The notes beneath the pieces are model-generated. The model did no database searches and was not told the DNA's origin. It was given only the letters and a program-made list of their open reading frames with translations. Made by a program: the position numbers and the translations under genes. DNA of 26,630 nt from Caldithrix sp. (GTDB lineage: Bacteria; KSB1; UBA2214; DYKH01). The stretch is taken from positions 1-26,630 of the forward strand of contig DYKH01000020.1 in NCBI GenBank assembly GCA_020722685.1, in the 5' to 3' direction. Numbering within the stretch: position 1 is the first letter of the stretch; each line of letters begins with the position of its first letter. Below, piece after piece: positions 7,625-15,537 of this stretch.

Positions 7625-7708
7625 ACATTGACAATTGACCATTGAACGTTGAACATTGACTATTCGACTTAACGATCAACGGTCAACTGTCACTTGTCAA
7701 TGGTCAAC
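7625..7708. repeat. 12-unit heptamer array with inverted halves between sdhA and sdhC
   Basis: Twelve consecutive 7-base units can be read without a slip. The first five end in TTGA (for example ACATTGA, CCATTGA). After two transition units the last five carry TCAAC-like cores (GATCAAC, GGTCAAC), so the array changes strand in the middle. The arms TTGACCATTGA (7635-7645) and TCAATGGTCAA (7697-7707) are perfect 11-bp complements. In the sdh transcript this could fold into a long imperfect hairpin and set the ratio of sdhA to sdhCDB expression. Confidence 0.7.
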
Positions 7709-7726
7709 GCACCAGCGTTGATCAGA

Positions 7727-9445
7727 CTAATATTTTCTCTCCACCGGCTTCCACATGGTGATGGTCACCGGCTTGTAGTCGAGACGCGGCCCCTCCGGAG
7801 TGTAGAAGGCCAGTGTGTGCTTGTGCCATCTTTCGTCGTCGCGCGTCTTGTAGTCTCTTCTTGCATGTGCTCCGCGCGACTCGGTTCGCTCCAAAGCGCC
7901 GGTTACGGTCACCTCTGCCAAATCCAACAGGTTTTGCAGCTCCAGAACGTGGATGAGGTTGGTGTTATAGGTATGACTCTTGTCGACGATTTGGATATCA
8001 CCGAATCGTTTCTTCAAGGCTTTGATTTTCGCCAAAGCATTGCTCAAATCGGGCCCGGTACGAAAGACGCCGACGTAGGTGTCCATGATGCTGCGCAGCT
8101 CGCGGCGGATATCGTAAGGATTTTCCGACCCGTTTTTGCCCAAGAGGTCTTCAAAAAGCCGTTTACGTTCTTTTTCGATGGCCGCTTCGGGCACGGGCGC
8201 CGTGCCGTTCGTTTCTGCACAGTAGCGGGCGGTTTCAGCCCCGGTGATCTTTCCCCACACCAGGCACTCGGCGGTCGAGTTGGAGCCGAGGCGGTTGGCG
8301 CCATGCAGACTGACACAGGCCGCTTCGCCCGCCGCCCAAATGCCTTTGATACGGGTGGCGCCGTTGATATCGGTTTCGATGCCGCCCATGGAATAGTGCG
8401 CCACCGGTCGGCAGGGAATGGGCTCCTTGATAGGATCGAGATCGTTGAATTCCATGCAAACTTCGCGAATGAGGGGCAATTGCTCATTAATGCGATCGGC
8501 ACCCAAATGGCGAAGGTCAAGGTAAATATAGTCCAGATTGTTGGGACCGCTATAGCCTCTGCCCTCTTCGATTTCTGTCATCTCCGAACGGGATATCAAA
8601 TCGCGTGGCCCCAATTCCATTTTTTGCGGCGCGTATTTTTGCATAAAGCGCTCGCCCTTGTTATTGATCAGATAACCGCCTTCCCCGCGGCAAGCCTCGG
8701 TGATCAAAATTCCCGAAGGCACCAGACCGGTGGGATGAAATTGCAGGAACTCCATGTCCTCTAACGGCAAGCCGGCGCGATAGGCCATGGCCATGCCGTC
8801 TCCGGTGACGGTTTGCGAGTAAGTAGTAAATCCGTACAATGTGCCGCCGCCGCCGCTGGCGATAATCAGCGCCTTGCCGCGGATAAACTTGAATTCTCCG
8901 GTGGTCATGTCGATGACCGTCAGACCGCGAAACGCTCCGCCTTCGACAACAATGGAAGTAACGAAATGTTCGTTGTAGTGCTTGGCATTGTTGTACTTGA
9001 GCAGCGTGTCGTAGAGAGTCTGCAATTCAAAAAAGCCGGTTTTGTCCGCCGCCGGAACGGCACGCGGATAGCTGTGCCCGCCGAACGGTCTTTGCGCGAT
9101 GCGACCGTCTTCGCGTCGGCTCCAAGGAATTCCCCAATGATCCAATTGCAGGATTTCCGACGGCATGGTTCGCACAAAGCGATCGACAACGTCTTGGTCG
9201 GCGAGAAAGTCGCTGCCTTTGACCGTGTCCCAGGCATGTAACTCAAAGCTGTCCCCATCTTCGGGGCGCATTACGGCAGCGGTGCCGCCCTCGGCTGCCA
9301 CCGAGTGGGCGCGCATCATCTGGTTTTTGGTGACCACCGCGATGTCGATCTTGCCGTTGGCCACCCGCGACGCTTCAACCGCAGCGCGCAGGCCAGCCAA
9401 TCCGGCTCCGAGAATAATAAGATCGTGGCTTAAAACGTCTGACAT
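7727..9445 (-). CDS. sdhA: Succinate dehydrogenase/fumarate reductase flavoprotein subunit
   Basis: This 572-residue catalytic subunit interconverts succinate and fumarate. The dinucleotide-binding motif GAGLAG is at residues 13-18, and H47 in RAHSVAAEGG matches the histidine that carries the covalent FAD. Other signatures are HPTGLVPSGILITEACRGEG, the substrate-site HYSMGGIETD, SLHGANRLGSNS, and a C-terminal helical region with RTESRGAHARRDY. A strong GGGAGG precedes the ATG at 9445. It is the first gene of the operon; a candidate promoter is about 200 bases upstream. Whether the enzyme runs as dehydrogenase or fumarate reductase cannot be told from the sequence. Confidence 0.95.
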   Translation of the reverse strand: MSDVLSHDLIILGAGLAGLRAAVEASRVANGKIDIAVVTKNQMMRAHSVAAEGGTAAVMRPEDGDSFELHAWDTVKGSDFLADQDVVDRFVRTMPSEILQLDHWGIPWSRREDGRIAQRPFGGHSYPRAVPAADKTGFFELQTLYDTLLKYNNAKHYNEHFVTSIVVEGGAFRGLTVIDMTTGEFKFIRGKALIIASGGGGTLYGFTTYSQTVTGDGMAMAYRAGLPLEDMEFLQFHPTGLVPSGILITEACRGEGGYLINNKGERFMQKYAPQKMELGPRDLISRSEMTEIEEGRGYSGPNNLDYIYLDLRHLGADRINEQLPLIREVCMEFNDLDPIKEPIPCRPVAHYSMGGIETDINGATRIKGIWAAGEAACVSLHGANRLGSNSTAECLVWGKITGAETARYCAETNGTAPVPEAAIEKERKRLFEDLLGKNGSENPYDIRRELRSIMDTYVGVFRTGPDLSNALAKIKALKKRFGDIQIVDKSHTYNTNLIHVLELQNLLDLAEVTVTGALERTESRGAHARRDYKTRDDERWHKHTLAFYTPEGPRLDYKPVTITMWKPVERKY

Positions 9446-9469
9446 ACATTGCCTCCCGTCTTAAAGACT

Positions 9470-9540
9470 CATGATAATTGGGTAAGGTTTAATGGAGGAA
9501 AACGAATTGAAGAGAAAGTCATGATGACTGGGTAGCGATT
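9470..9540. promoter_or_regulatory. Direct repeat pair in the sdhA 5' leader
   Basis: Two related 21-base blocks start with CATGATAATTGGGTAAGG (9470) and CATGATGACTGGGTAGCG (9520). They match at 16 of 21 positions and start 50 bases (about five helical turns) apart. They lie between the sdhA start and the candidate promoter, so they might bind a regulator. They could also be a chance duplication. Confidence 0.35.
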
Positions 9541-9645
9541 CAACAACACTTTTTTTCTTGAGGATTCTTTTTCGACTTTATTCATGCAAGTGGCAAGGTA
9601 GGAGCGATCAATTGATGAGCAACCTGTTTTGGCATTTGTTGGCCT

Positions 9646-9674
9646 AAAATATAACTCTATTTCCACTATGTCAA
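9646..9674 (-). promoter_or_regulatory. Candidate sigma70-type promoter for the sdh operon
   Basis: On the minus strand TTGACA (9674-9669) is followed after 17 bases by TATTTT (9651-9646); a TATATT alternative lies at a 15-base spacing. The -35 box is a perfect consensus. It points at sdhA with a leader of about 190 bases. FCB bacteria sometimes use a divergent -33/-7 consensus, so this is provisional. Confidence 0.5.
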
Positions 9675-9722
9675 GCAAAAAGTTCGGGAATTCTCGGCTC
9701 GCCCGTTTGGCTCCGCAGCTTG

Positions 9723-9845
9723 TTAATCTTGTTGGGCAAGATAAGCCAAGATCGGAGCTACCACAGGCTCGATCTCGAAATGCCCGATGGGCCGAAGGTA
9801 ATCTCCGGGCAAATTCCGGATGCCTAGGAATTTGTTGGCGCGCCA
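9723..9845 (-). pseudogene. Possible 3'-end remnant of an unidentified gene
   Basis: One minus-strand frame between two stops reads NKFLGIRNLPGDYLRP then IGHFEIEPVVAPILAYL. This looks like folded protein, with a Pro-Gly turn followed by a strand and a PVVAP segment. It has no start, and the upstream side ends at the TGTGACT repeats near 9852. The pattern loosely recalls the end of CoA-pyrophosphatase-like Nudix proteins, but I cannot confirm this. The rest of the 9446-9957 gap holds only the regulatory sites listed. Confidence 0.25.
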
Positions 9846-9851
9846 TCAGGC

Positions 9852-9865
9852 TGTGACTTGTGACT
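9852..9865. repeat. Two heptamer units TGTGACT
   Basis: TGTGACT occurs twice in tandem and is followed by a T-rich run. It is the reverse complement of the core of the array at 2309 and resembles TGTAACT within the array at 13021. It sits just upstream of the promoter of the 9958 gene. Confidence 0.4.
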
Positions 9866-9878
9866 TTTTATTTTTCGC

Positions 9879-9907
9879 TTGCTTATTCAGACATCATTTG
9901 ATATAAT
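9879..9907 (+). promoter_or_regulatory. Sigma70-type promoter for the GlnE/GlnD-like gene
   Basis: TTGCTT (9879-9884), a 17-base spacer and a perfect TATAAT (9902-9907) lie about 50 bases before the ATG at 9958. Transcription would begin near 9914. This is the clearest promoter-like sequence in the window. Confidence 0.6.
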
Positions 9908-9957
9908 AGCCGGAGTTTTTGAGCGGGCTGCAATCTTGCTGACGATTAGAGCGGGCT

Positions 9958-12957
9958 ATGGATCTCGACTTTGACAGGCTTAGACGGCGTGCGGAAGCGT
10001 TGGGGAATCATTATCGCAAGTACTCGACTATCATCGAGAACAATATCGATGCTCTGATGGGACGGCTGGAGTATGCGGGCATGGTGGAACGAGTACACCT
10101 GTGGGCCGGTGCGCACAACTATCAGGAAGAAATCAGCACCATCGCACAGGTGGGCAAGAGCAAAGAGGAAAAGTTAGCGGACTTGGGCTGCTATTTTGCC
10201 ATCCAATTCCTGCAAATGAATCTCAACGCCTTGGACGCCCTCATGCTCGAGGTTACCACCAACGAAGCCCGTCTCGGAGTTTACAAACAGTTCATGCTGC
10301 GCGTCGGTCACGATTTTCGCAAGTTGACCGCCGCTTATATGGAGCAATTGCTCAATATCTTTCTGCCCCCCGAACAGCGCATCGAATTCGTCTTTATGGG
10401 CGTCGGCACCCGCTCCGATCAGGATGACATTGACATCGGCGTGGTCGATCGCGGTGAACAAGGTCGTGATGACTTGAACAAGGCCATCAGCCGGATGAAC
10501 GCAGAAATGTTCAAGAAAGCCGTCAGCCTGCATTTTCATCTTTCCGAGCACGTCGGCAGTCCCACCTCCTACTCTGCCTCGATCGACGAATACTTGCGCT
10601 TGCTTGAAAATGAGATTCACGATTTTGTCATCATCAATGAGATGTTGGGCGCGGCAAGGGTGATCGGCAGCCGCAAACTGTTTTTTGATTTCCGCCGCAA
10701 AGTGACGCTCCGTTATTATTACAATGCGGAGGGCGGGAAATACGCCAAATACCACGAAGGTTACCTGCGCGGCATCGTCGGAGAGACTCGCTCTTTCATG
10801 CTGCGCGAGCTGTCGCAAGATTACCTCAGTCCGAAAAACGACGGCTTGCGCATGATCAAGGCCGCTCTATATGCGGCCAAAACGATCTTTAATCTCCGCC
10901 AGGTGAATGCCTGGGCAATTTTGGAAGAGCTCAAAAAGCGCGATAAGAAGCGACGCGCATACTATGAGAACCTAGAGGGTCCGCTCACCTTTTTAGAGAT
11001 CTTTCGCTATCTGTATCAATTGCTTATCGCCCAGGAAGAAGAAATCTACCTGCACCCAAAATCCGCCAAGGACAATCTAGCGCTGGTGGCTGACGCCATG
11101 GGCTATCGCAACGTTGGAACCGCTTCTGCCACGGACTTTCTCATCACCGACTATTACGATAACATTCAAAAGGCCAAGAACGCCCTCAAGAACAGCATGC
11201 CGGCCATTGTCGATCACTTGTCCTCGATTACGGTTTTCGGCAAGCTGTTACGGCACAAGAAGGCTACCACGGCTGGCGAAAAACGAGTCGGCAATTTGGC
11301 GCTTCGCTTTTTGGAGGAAGCCAAATTCTTCCGCGGCACCCGCTTTTGGGACGACGCCATCACGGTTCTGGAACTCAAGAACGGCCAATTGTTGAAGCGA
11401 CTGGTCGACGACCTTTGCTCTTTGCCTTCCGATAGAAAAGAGGACCTCCTGCAGCAATACATTGCCTGGGGCTGGAACTCGTTCATTGCCACGTTTTCCT
11501 TTGTCGTTTTGCTGCATCGCTACCGCCGGGATTTTGACGATCCGGACCTGTACCAAAGATTCAATGAGCTTTTTGTGCAGCGCATGAGCGGCACCGTAGA
11601 TGAGGCGCAGCGCATCAGCACGGTTTTCACGCACTACCCCAAGCTGCTGCACGATTACACGGATTTGCTTACGGAATCACAGCAACGAAAATTCTTTCAC
11701 TGGCTCGACAGCGACGTGTGGGATAAAGAATTGCTGCCGGCGCGGGATCGATTGCGCTATCTGCTGCGACTGCATTACGGAACCAGCAAGTATTTCCAGC
11801 GCGCTATGGACAAAGTTTTGGCAAGGCATCCCGAGTATCTAAGTTATTTGAATGATCCCCAGCGCTTAGATTTGATCGGCAAGGGCATCTTAGCCGAAGT
11901 GGAACGGGAACCCAGCATTCGCCAAAAGCTAAGAAAACTTACCTTCTTTCATGACTTTGAGTTTTTCCGGGTTTGTTTGAAAACGCTTTCGGGCGCTTCG
12001 TCGCAATCGGTCGCTCTTGAGTATGCCGAGTTTTCCGATACCTACTTGCGTCTGCTGTTCGATACTTGCAAGCAGGATGTCGATGAGCGGCGTGGCACTG
12101 CCTTGCAGACGGGCGACTTGCTGGGCATCTTTGTTGCCGGCGGCCGCGGGCAAATGCAAGCCTTTGACGATGACTATGATCTGGTCATCTTGCTCAATTC
12201 GGACGACGAGGCCATGCTCTCCTATTGCTCTTCCATCTCCAGCCGCATGCATAAGGAAATCGTCGCCTGCGGTATCATGCCGCACTATCGTCTGGCGGAT
12301 TTCACCACCTCTTACGTTTGCACCTTCCGACAATTGAAAACGATTCTGGAAGACGGCGCCGGCGACCGATTCATCGACCAATCCATTTTGTTAGGCTCGC
12401 GCATGATTGTCGGCAGCGCCATTTTGCAGCAGGCTTTCGAGCGGGAAATCATTCAGCCGTACGTGTTGGAGAAACGGGCCCAATATATTGGAGAAATGCT
12501 GGAAGAAATCAGTCAGCGGCGGCTCAGCTACTCCGAATGCGACGAAGGCACGATCAACCTAAAGGAAATTGCCGGCGGATTGCGCGACGTGGAAATGCTG
12601 TTGCTCATTTGCCGGGCGCTTTTCAACCTGCAGGAGCCGTCCAATTTCATGCTTATGAACCGGCTGGCAACCGGGTTGACGCAGCACGGGCAGTTGTTTC
12701 ATAGACTTTCCAAGATCTATGAATTCTTGAGAATGATCCGCAATCTCAACCGCCTGACGGTCGCCGCGGACGACAAATTCGACAGAGAATACTTGGAAAA
12801 TTTGACCGAATTCCTTAAAATACCTGGCCACAAGAATGACTCGGGACCGAGCCGGCTATTAACTAAACTCCAAGCTACCCTGTCGTCGGGCAGGCGCACC
12901 ATCGAGGAAATCACGGAAAAGGTAGTACGCCCGAAGATGAAAAGGTGGCCGGGTTGA
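9958..12957 (+). CDS. GlnE/GlnD-like protein with two nucleotidyltransferase motifs
   Basis: This 999-residue cytoplasmic protein has two nucleotidyltransferase-type sites. The first is FMGVGTRSDQDDIDIGVVD (G148, G150, D157, D159) and the second is FVAGGRGQMQAFDDDYDLVI (G728, G729, D739, D741). After the second site comes NLKEIAGGLRDVEML (residues 867-881), which matches the NIKxGxGGLRDIE signature that follows the catalytic fold in GlnE and GlnD. The tandem layout and length fit glutamine synthetase adenylyltransferase/deadenylase (GlnE, about 950 residues). However, the usual SDLDL-type strands are divergent and no HD or ACT domain of GlnD is visible. No glutamine synthetase or PII gene lies nearby, so the target protein is unknown. 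A likely terminator hairpin follows at 12979. It may be a distinct branch of this superfamily. Confidence 0.75.
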   Translation: MDLDFDRLRRRAEALGNHYRKYSTIIENNIDALMGRLEYAGMVERVHLWAGAHNYQEEISTIAQVGKSKEEKLADLGCYFAIQFLQMNLNALDALMLEVTTNEARLGVYKQFMLRVGHDFRKLTAAYMEQLLNIFLPPEQRIEFVFMGVGTRSDQDDIDIGVVDRGEQGRDDLNKAISRMNAEMFKKAVSLHFHLSEHVGSPTSYSASIDEYLRLLENEIHDFVIINEMLGAARVIGSRKLFFDFRRKVTLRYYYNAEGGKYAKYHEGYLRGIVGETRSFMLRELSQDYLSPKNDGLRMIKAALYAAKTIFNLRQVNAWAILEELKKRDKKRRAYYENLEGPLTFLEIFRYLYQLLIAQEEEIYLHPKSAKDNLALVADAMGYRNVGTASATDFLITDYYDNIQKAKNALKNSMPAIVDHLSSITVFGKLLRHKKATTAGEKRVGNLALRFLEEAKFFRGTRFWDDAITVLELKNGQLLKRLVDDLCSLPSDRKEDLLQQYIAWGWNSFIATFSFVVLLHRYRRDFDDPDLYQRFNELFVQRMSGTVDEAQRISTVFTHYPKLLHDYTDLLTESQQRKFFHWLDSDVWDKELLPARDRLRYLLRLHYGTSKYFQRAMDKVLARHPEYLSYLNDPQRLDLIGKGILAEVEREPSIRQKLRKLTFFHDFEFFRVCLKTLSGASSQSVALEYAEFSDTYLRLLFDTCKQDVDERRGTALQTGDLLGIFVAGGRGQMQAFDDDYDLVILLNSDDEAMLSYCSSISSRMHKEIVACGIMPHYRLADFTTSYVCTFRQLKTILEDGAGDRFIDQSILLGSRMIVGSAILQQAFEREIIQPYVLEKRAQYIGEMLEEISQRRLSYSECDEGTINLKEIAGGLRDVEMLLLICRALFNLQEPSNFMLMNRLATGLTQHGQLFHRLSKIYEFLRMIRNLNRLTVAADDKFDREYLENLTEFLKIPGHKNDSGPSRLLTKLQATLSSGRRTIEEITEKVVRPKMKRWPG

Positions 12958-12978
12958 GTGGCTTGACCTAACCGCAAC

Positions 12979-13006
12979 CCTTATGAACAGCCCGCCGTTC
13001 ATAAGG
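12979..13006 (+). terminator. Terminator-like hairpin after the 9958 gene
   Basis: CCTTATGAAC and GTTCATAAGG form a perfect 10-bp stem around an 8-base loop, 22 bases after the stop codon. No T-run follows, so it may act as a weak terminator or as an mRNA end-protecting hairpin. Confidence 0.5.
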
Positions 13007-13020
13007 AACTATCGCACCTA

Positions 13021-13062
13021 CAGGCATCAGGCTGCAGGCTTCAGGTTGTCGCCTGTAACTTG
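13021..13062. repeat. Heptamer array upstream of the DapA-family gene
   Basis: CAGGCAT, CAGGCTG, CAGGCTT and CAGGTTG follow in register, then TCGCCTG and TAACTTG continue the 7-base period with the CAGG core inverted to CCTG. AGGTTGT (13043) and ACAACCT (13069) are complementary. The array ends right before the AGGAG ribosome binding site of the next gene and could influence its translation. Confidence 0.6.
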
Positions 13063-13094
13063 AGACCTACAACCTCTATAAGGAGAACTGCATT

Positions 13095-14000
13095 TTGGAA
13101 ACAAAAAGAAACCTCCACGAAAAATACCGCGGCATCATTACCCCGGTCTTGATGCCCTTCCATGAAAACAAGTCACTTGATTTACCGACGTTGGAAAAAT
13201 TCGTCGACTGGCTTTGTACACAAAAAGTCAGCATCCTCTTTCCCATGGGTGGATCGGGAGAATACCAGTACCTGTCCACGGATGAGCGCGTGCAGATTAT
13301 GAAGACCATTTGGGGAGTCGTGAATAAACGAATTTTGGTCTTTTTCGGCACCGGTGCAGAAAACTTAAAGACGACGATCAAGCTGACTCTGGAAGCAGAA
13401 AAGTTAGGCGCTGATGGTGTTGGTGTGGTCATGCCGACAGACATACCGGATACGGAGGAAGCGCTGTTTTCTTATTATCAAGCACTCGGGAAAGCGACCA
13501 AGCTGCCGTTTATGGTGTATGACCCCCGCAGCATGGGGCATCACTTCGCCACGCCCAAGCTCATGCGCCGTCTGATCGATGAATTGGACAACCTGGTGGC
13601 CATCAAGTACCGGGCGACCGACGGCGAGCTGATGGGAAAGATGTGCCGGGAGATCGCTGCCGATGTTTCTGTGTTCTCAGGATCGGAAACGGTCGCTTTG
13701 GGAGACCTCGCGCTCGGCGCCGTCGGCTGCGTCGGCGGCGGGGGGAATTTCTATCCCAATCTTATGTGGAGCTTGCAGGACTATTTCGAGCGCGGCGACA
13801 TCCTCGCAGCTCGTGAGGTGCAATTCAAAATACTGGAAGCCATCGAAGTATTGGATCACGTTTACTGGCCGTTGAGCGGAAAAATCATTTTGCAGGAATT
13901 GGGCTTTCCCTTCAAACTGGTGACGCGGGTCCCATCAAAGCCTTACACCGAAGATGGCGTTCAGGCAATCAGAAAGTACTATCGCAAGCTGCTGTTATAA
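13095..14000 (+). CDS. Dihydrodipicolinate synthase (DapA/NanA) family aldolase or lyase
   Basis: This 301-residue (beta/alpha)8 class I aldolase-type enzyme acts through a Schiff base. The catalytic lysine is K171 in LVAIKYRATDG and the conserved tyrosine is Y142 in FMVYDP. The substrate-carboxylate loop reads GGSGEYQYLS (residues 52-61) in place of the GTTGE of true DapA, pointing to another 2-oxo-acid-handling member such as a sugar-acid dehydratase or lyase. The start is TTG at 13095, supported by AAGGAG 9 bases upstream; no in-frame ATG fits. The next gene is an MmgE/PrpD protein on the same strand, so both may serve one small-acid catabolic route. The exact substrate is unknown. Confidence 0.85.
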   Translation: METKRNLHEKYRGIITPVLMPFHENKSLDLPTLEKFVDWLCTQKVSILFPMGGSGEYQYLSTDERVQIMKTIWGVVNKRILVFFGTGAENLKTTIKLTLEAEKLGADGVGVVMPTDIPDTEEALFSYYQALGKATKLPFMVYDPRSMGHHFATPKLMRRLIDELDNLVAIKYRATDGELMGKMCREIAADVSVFSGSETVALGDLALGAVGCVGGGGNFYPNLMWSLQDYFERGDILAAREVQFKILEAIEVLDHVYWPLSGKIILQELGFPFKLVTRVPSKPYTEDGVQAIRKYYRKLLL

Positions 14001-14032
14001 GAACGGAAGCTTTTATCCAAAGTGAGGTCTAT

Positions 14033-14061
14033 CTTCCCGGAAACCGGCTGCTTCCGGGAAG
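14033..14061 (+). terminator. Terminator-like hairpin between the DapA-family and MmgE/PrpD genes
   Basis: CTTCCCGGAA and TTCCGGGAAG are perfect 10-bp complements around a 9-base loop, 33 bases after the DapA-family stop. There is no T-run directly behind it. It may end the first transcript or trim expression of the next gene. Confidence 0.45.
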
Positions 14062-14140
14062 GTAAGAACCCCAGTCTTTGTTCCCCCATCCTTTGATTTC
14101 TTTTTGTCCGCCTATTCCCGTCCAATACGGAGATTCGTTT

Positions 14141-15517
14141 ATGAGCATCACTCAACAAATGGCCAAGTTCGCTTTGGCATTGAAGTATGATGAAATCCCC
14201 GCTACGGCGCTAAAGGAAGCTCGCCGATTCATGTTGGACAGCATGGGCTGTGCTCTGGCCGCGCTCCACAACGAAGATATGCTGGCCGCTCACCGCTACA
14301 TCGAAAAGCTGGGCGGAAGGCCGGACGCCACCGTCATTGGCAGCGGGCTCAAAACCAATGCTCCCAACGCGGCTTTGATGAATGCACTGCTCATTCGCGC
14401 GCTGGATTATAACGACATTTATTGGAAACAGGATCCTAGCCATCCTTCGGACATCATCTCCGCGGCCCTGGCAGCCGGGGAAAAGACCGGACGCGACACC
14501 CGCGAGCTGTTGGTCGGCGTCATCATCGCATACGAGTTGGAAATGCGCTGGTGTCAAGCGGCGACGCCGGGTATACGCGAGAAGGGCTGGCATCACGCCA
14601 CCCTAACACAATTCGTCTCGCCGTTTGTGGCGGGCAGGTTGCTTGACCTGTCCGAAGAGCAAATCGTGGCTGCGGTCGGCATCAGCGGCAGTAGTCACTT
14701 CACCCTTGGCGGCGTGGTCGCCGGTCATCTCACCAACATGAAAAACACCGCCGATCCTCTGGCCACCCAGGCCGGCGTCCACGCAGCGCTTTTAGCGGCA
14801 GAAGGATACACCGGGCCGGTCGAGGTCATCGAAGGCAAGGAGGGTCTTTTTCATGTTTTGAATAACGTGGAGTGGTCCACAGAAAAGCTCTTGGATGGCT
14901 TGGGGAAAAAATTCATCATCACTGAATGCGGCTACAAGCCGTTTCCGACCGAAGCTTTGACGCATCAGCCGATCACGGCGGCGCTGAATTTGTGGCGGAC
15001 GCATCAACTAACTCCGGAGCAGATCGCCTCTGTGTTGGTCAAGACCACCACTCGCGGCGCCGACATTCTCTCCGATCCCAGTAAGTACAAGCCGACCACC
15101 AAGGAGACGGCGGATCACAGTCTCCCCTATTGCATTGCCGCAGCGCTGGTGGATGGCAACGTCCTGCCTTCTTCTTTCAGCGAAAATAAACTCAAAGACC
15201 CGCAGATTTGGGACATGCTCGGCAAGATCAAAGTCGTGGCCGATCCGGCCATCGACGCGTTGTTTCCCGTCACCAAACGCGCCATTGTGGAGATGAGTAC
15301 GGTCGACGGACGAACCTTCACCGAGCAAGTGGATCACGCCAAAGGTAGCCCGGAGAATCCTATGAGCGATGAAGAAGTAGTGGCAAAATTCCGCTCCAAT
15401 GCCGCGCATGCGGTGAGCGCTGAAAGACAGCAGGAGATTATTGAGGCGACTTGGGCATTGGGAGAGAGGGATGTCAAGATATCAGATTATATGAAGCTTT
15501 TCATAAGCGACAGATGA
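14141..15517 (+). CDS. MmgE/PrpD family protein
   Basis: Predicted 458-residue member of the family that includes 2-methylcitrate dehydratase (PrpD), iminodisuccinate epimerase and cis-aconitate decarboxylase. The ATG at 14141 is chosen because GGAG lies 8 bases upstream; the longer frame starts in the untranslated leader. Family hallmarks are RRFMLDSMGCALAAL near the start, ALDYNDIYW with HPSDIISAALAAGE (residues about 90-125), GITPGI-like and GWHHATLTQFVSPF, and the C-terminal KPFPTEALTHQPITAAL with MDPAIDALFP-like segments. Family members eliminate water or CO2 from, or epimerise, small carboxylic acids. Neither prpB nor prpC is nearby, so methylcitrate use is not supported here. Pairing with the DapA-family gene suggests catabolism of a small acid. 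Confidence 0.85.
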   Translation: MSITQQMAKFALALKYDEIPATALKEARRFMLDSMGCALAALHNEDMLAAHRYIEKLGGRPDATVIGSGLKTNAPNAALMNALLIRALDYNDIYWKQDPSHPSDIISAALAAGEKTGRDTRELLVGVIIAYELEMRWCQAATPGIREKGWHHATLTQFVSPFVAGRLLDLSEEQIVAAVGISGSSHFTLGGVVAGHLTNMKNTADPLATQAGVHAALLAAEGYTGPVEVIEGKEGLFHVLNNVEWSTEKLLDGLGKKFIITECGYKPFPTEALTHQPITAALNLWRTHQLTPEQIASVLVKTTTRGADILSDPSKYKPTTKETADHSLPYCIAAALVDGNVLPSSFSENKLKDPQIWDMLGKIKVVADPAIDALFPVTKRAIVEMSTVDGRTFTEQVDHAKGSPENPMSDEEVVAKFRSNAAHAVSAERQQEIIEATWALGERDVKISDYMKLFISDR

Positions 15518-15537
15518 GGAAAAATTGAAGCGCTCGG

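Noticed and set aside
7625..7708. Repeat array as a possible CRISPR
   Set aside because: The units are only 7 bp and contiguous, without spacers, and no cas gene is present.
7694..8764. 356-codon plus-strand frame opposite sdhA
   Set aside because: It lies wholly antisense to a clear sdhA, matches no protein pattern and has no ribosome binding site; GC-rich codon thirds explain it.
9469..9846. 125-codon minus-strand frame in the sdhA leader
   Set aside because: It has no ribosome binding site, a composition unlike real proteins, and it overlaps the promoter-like sequence; another frame in the same stretch looks more coding-like.
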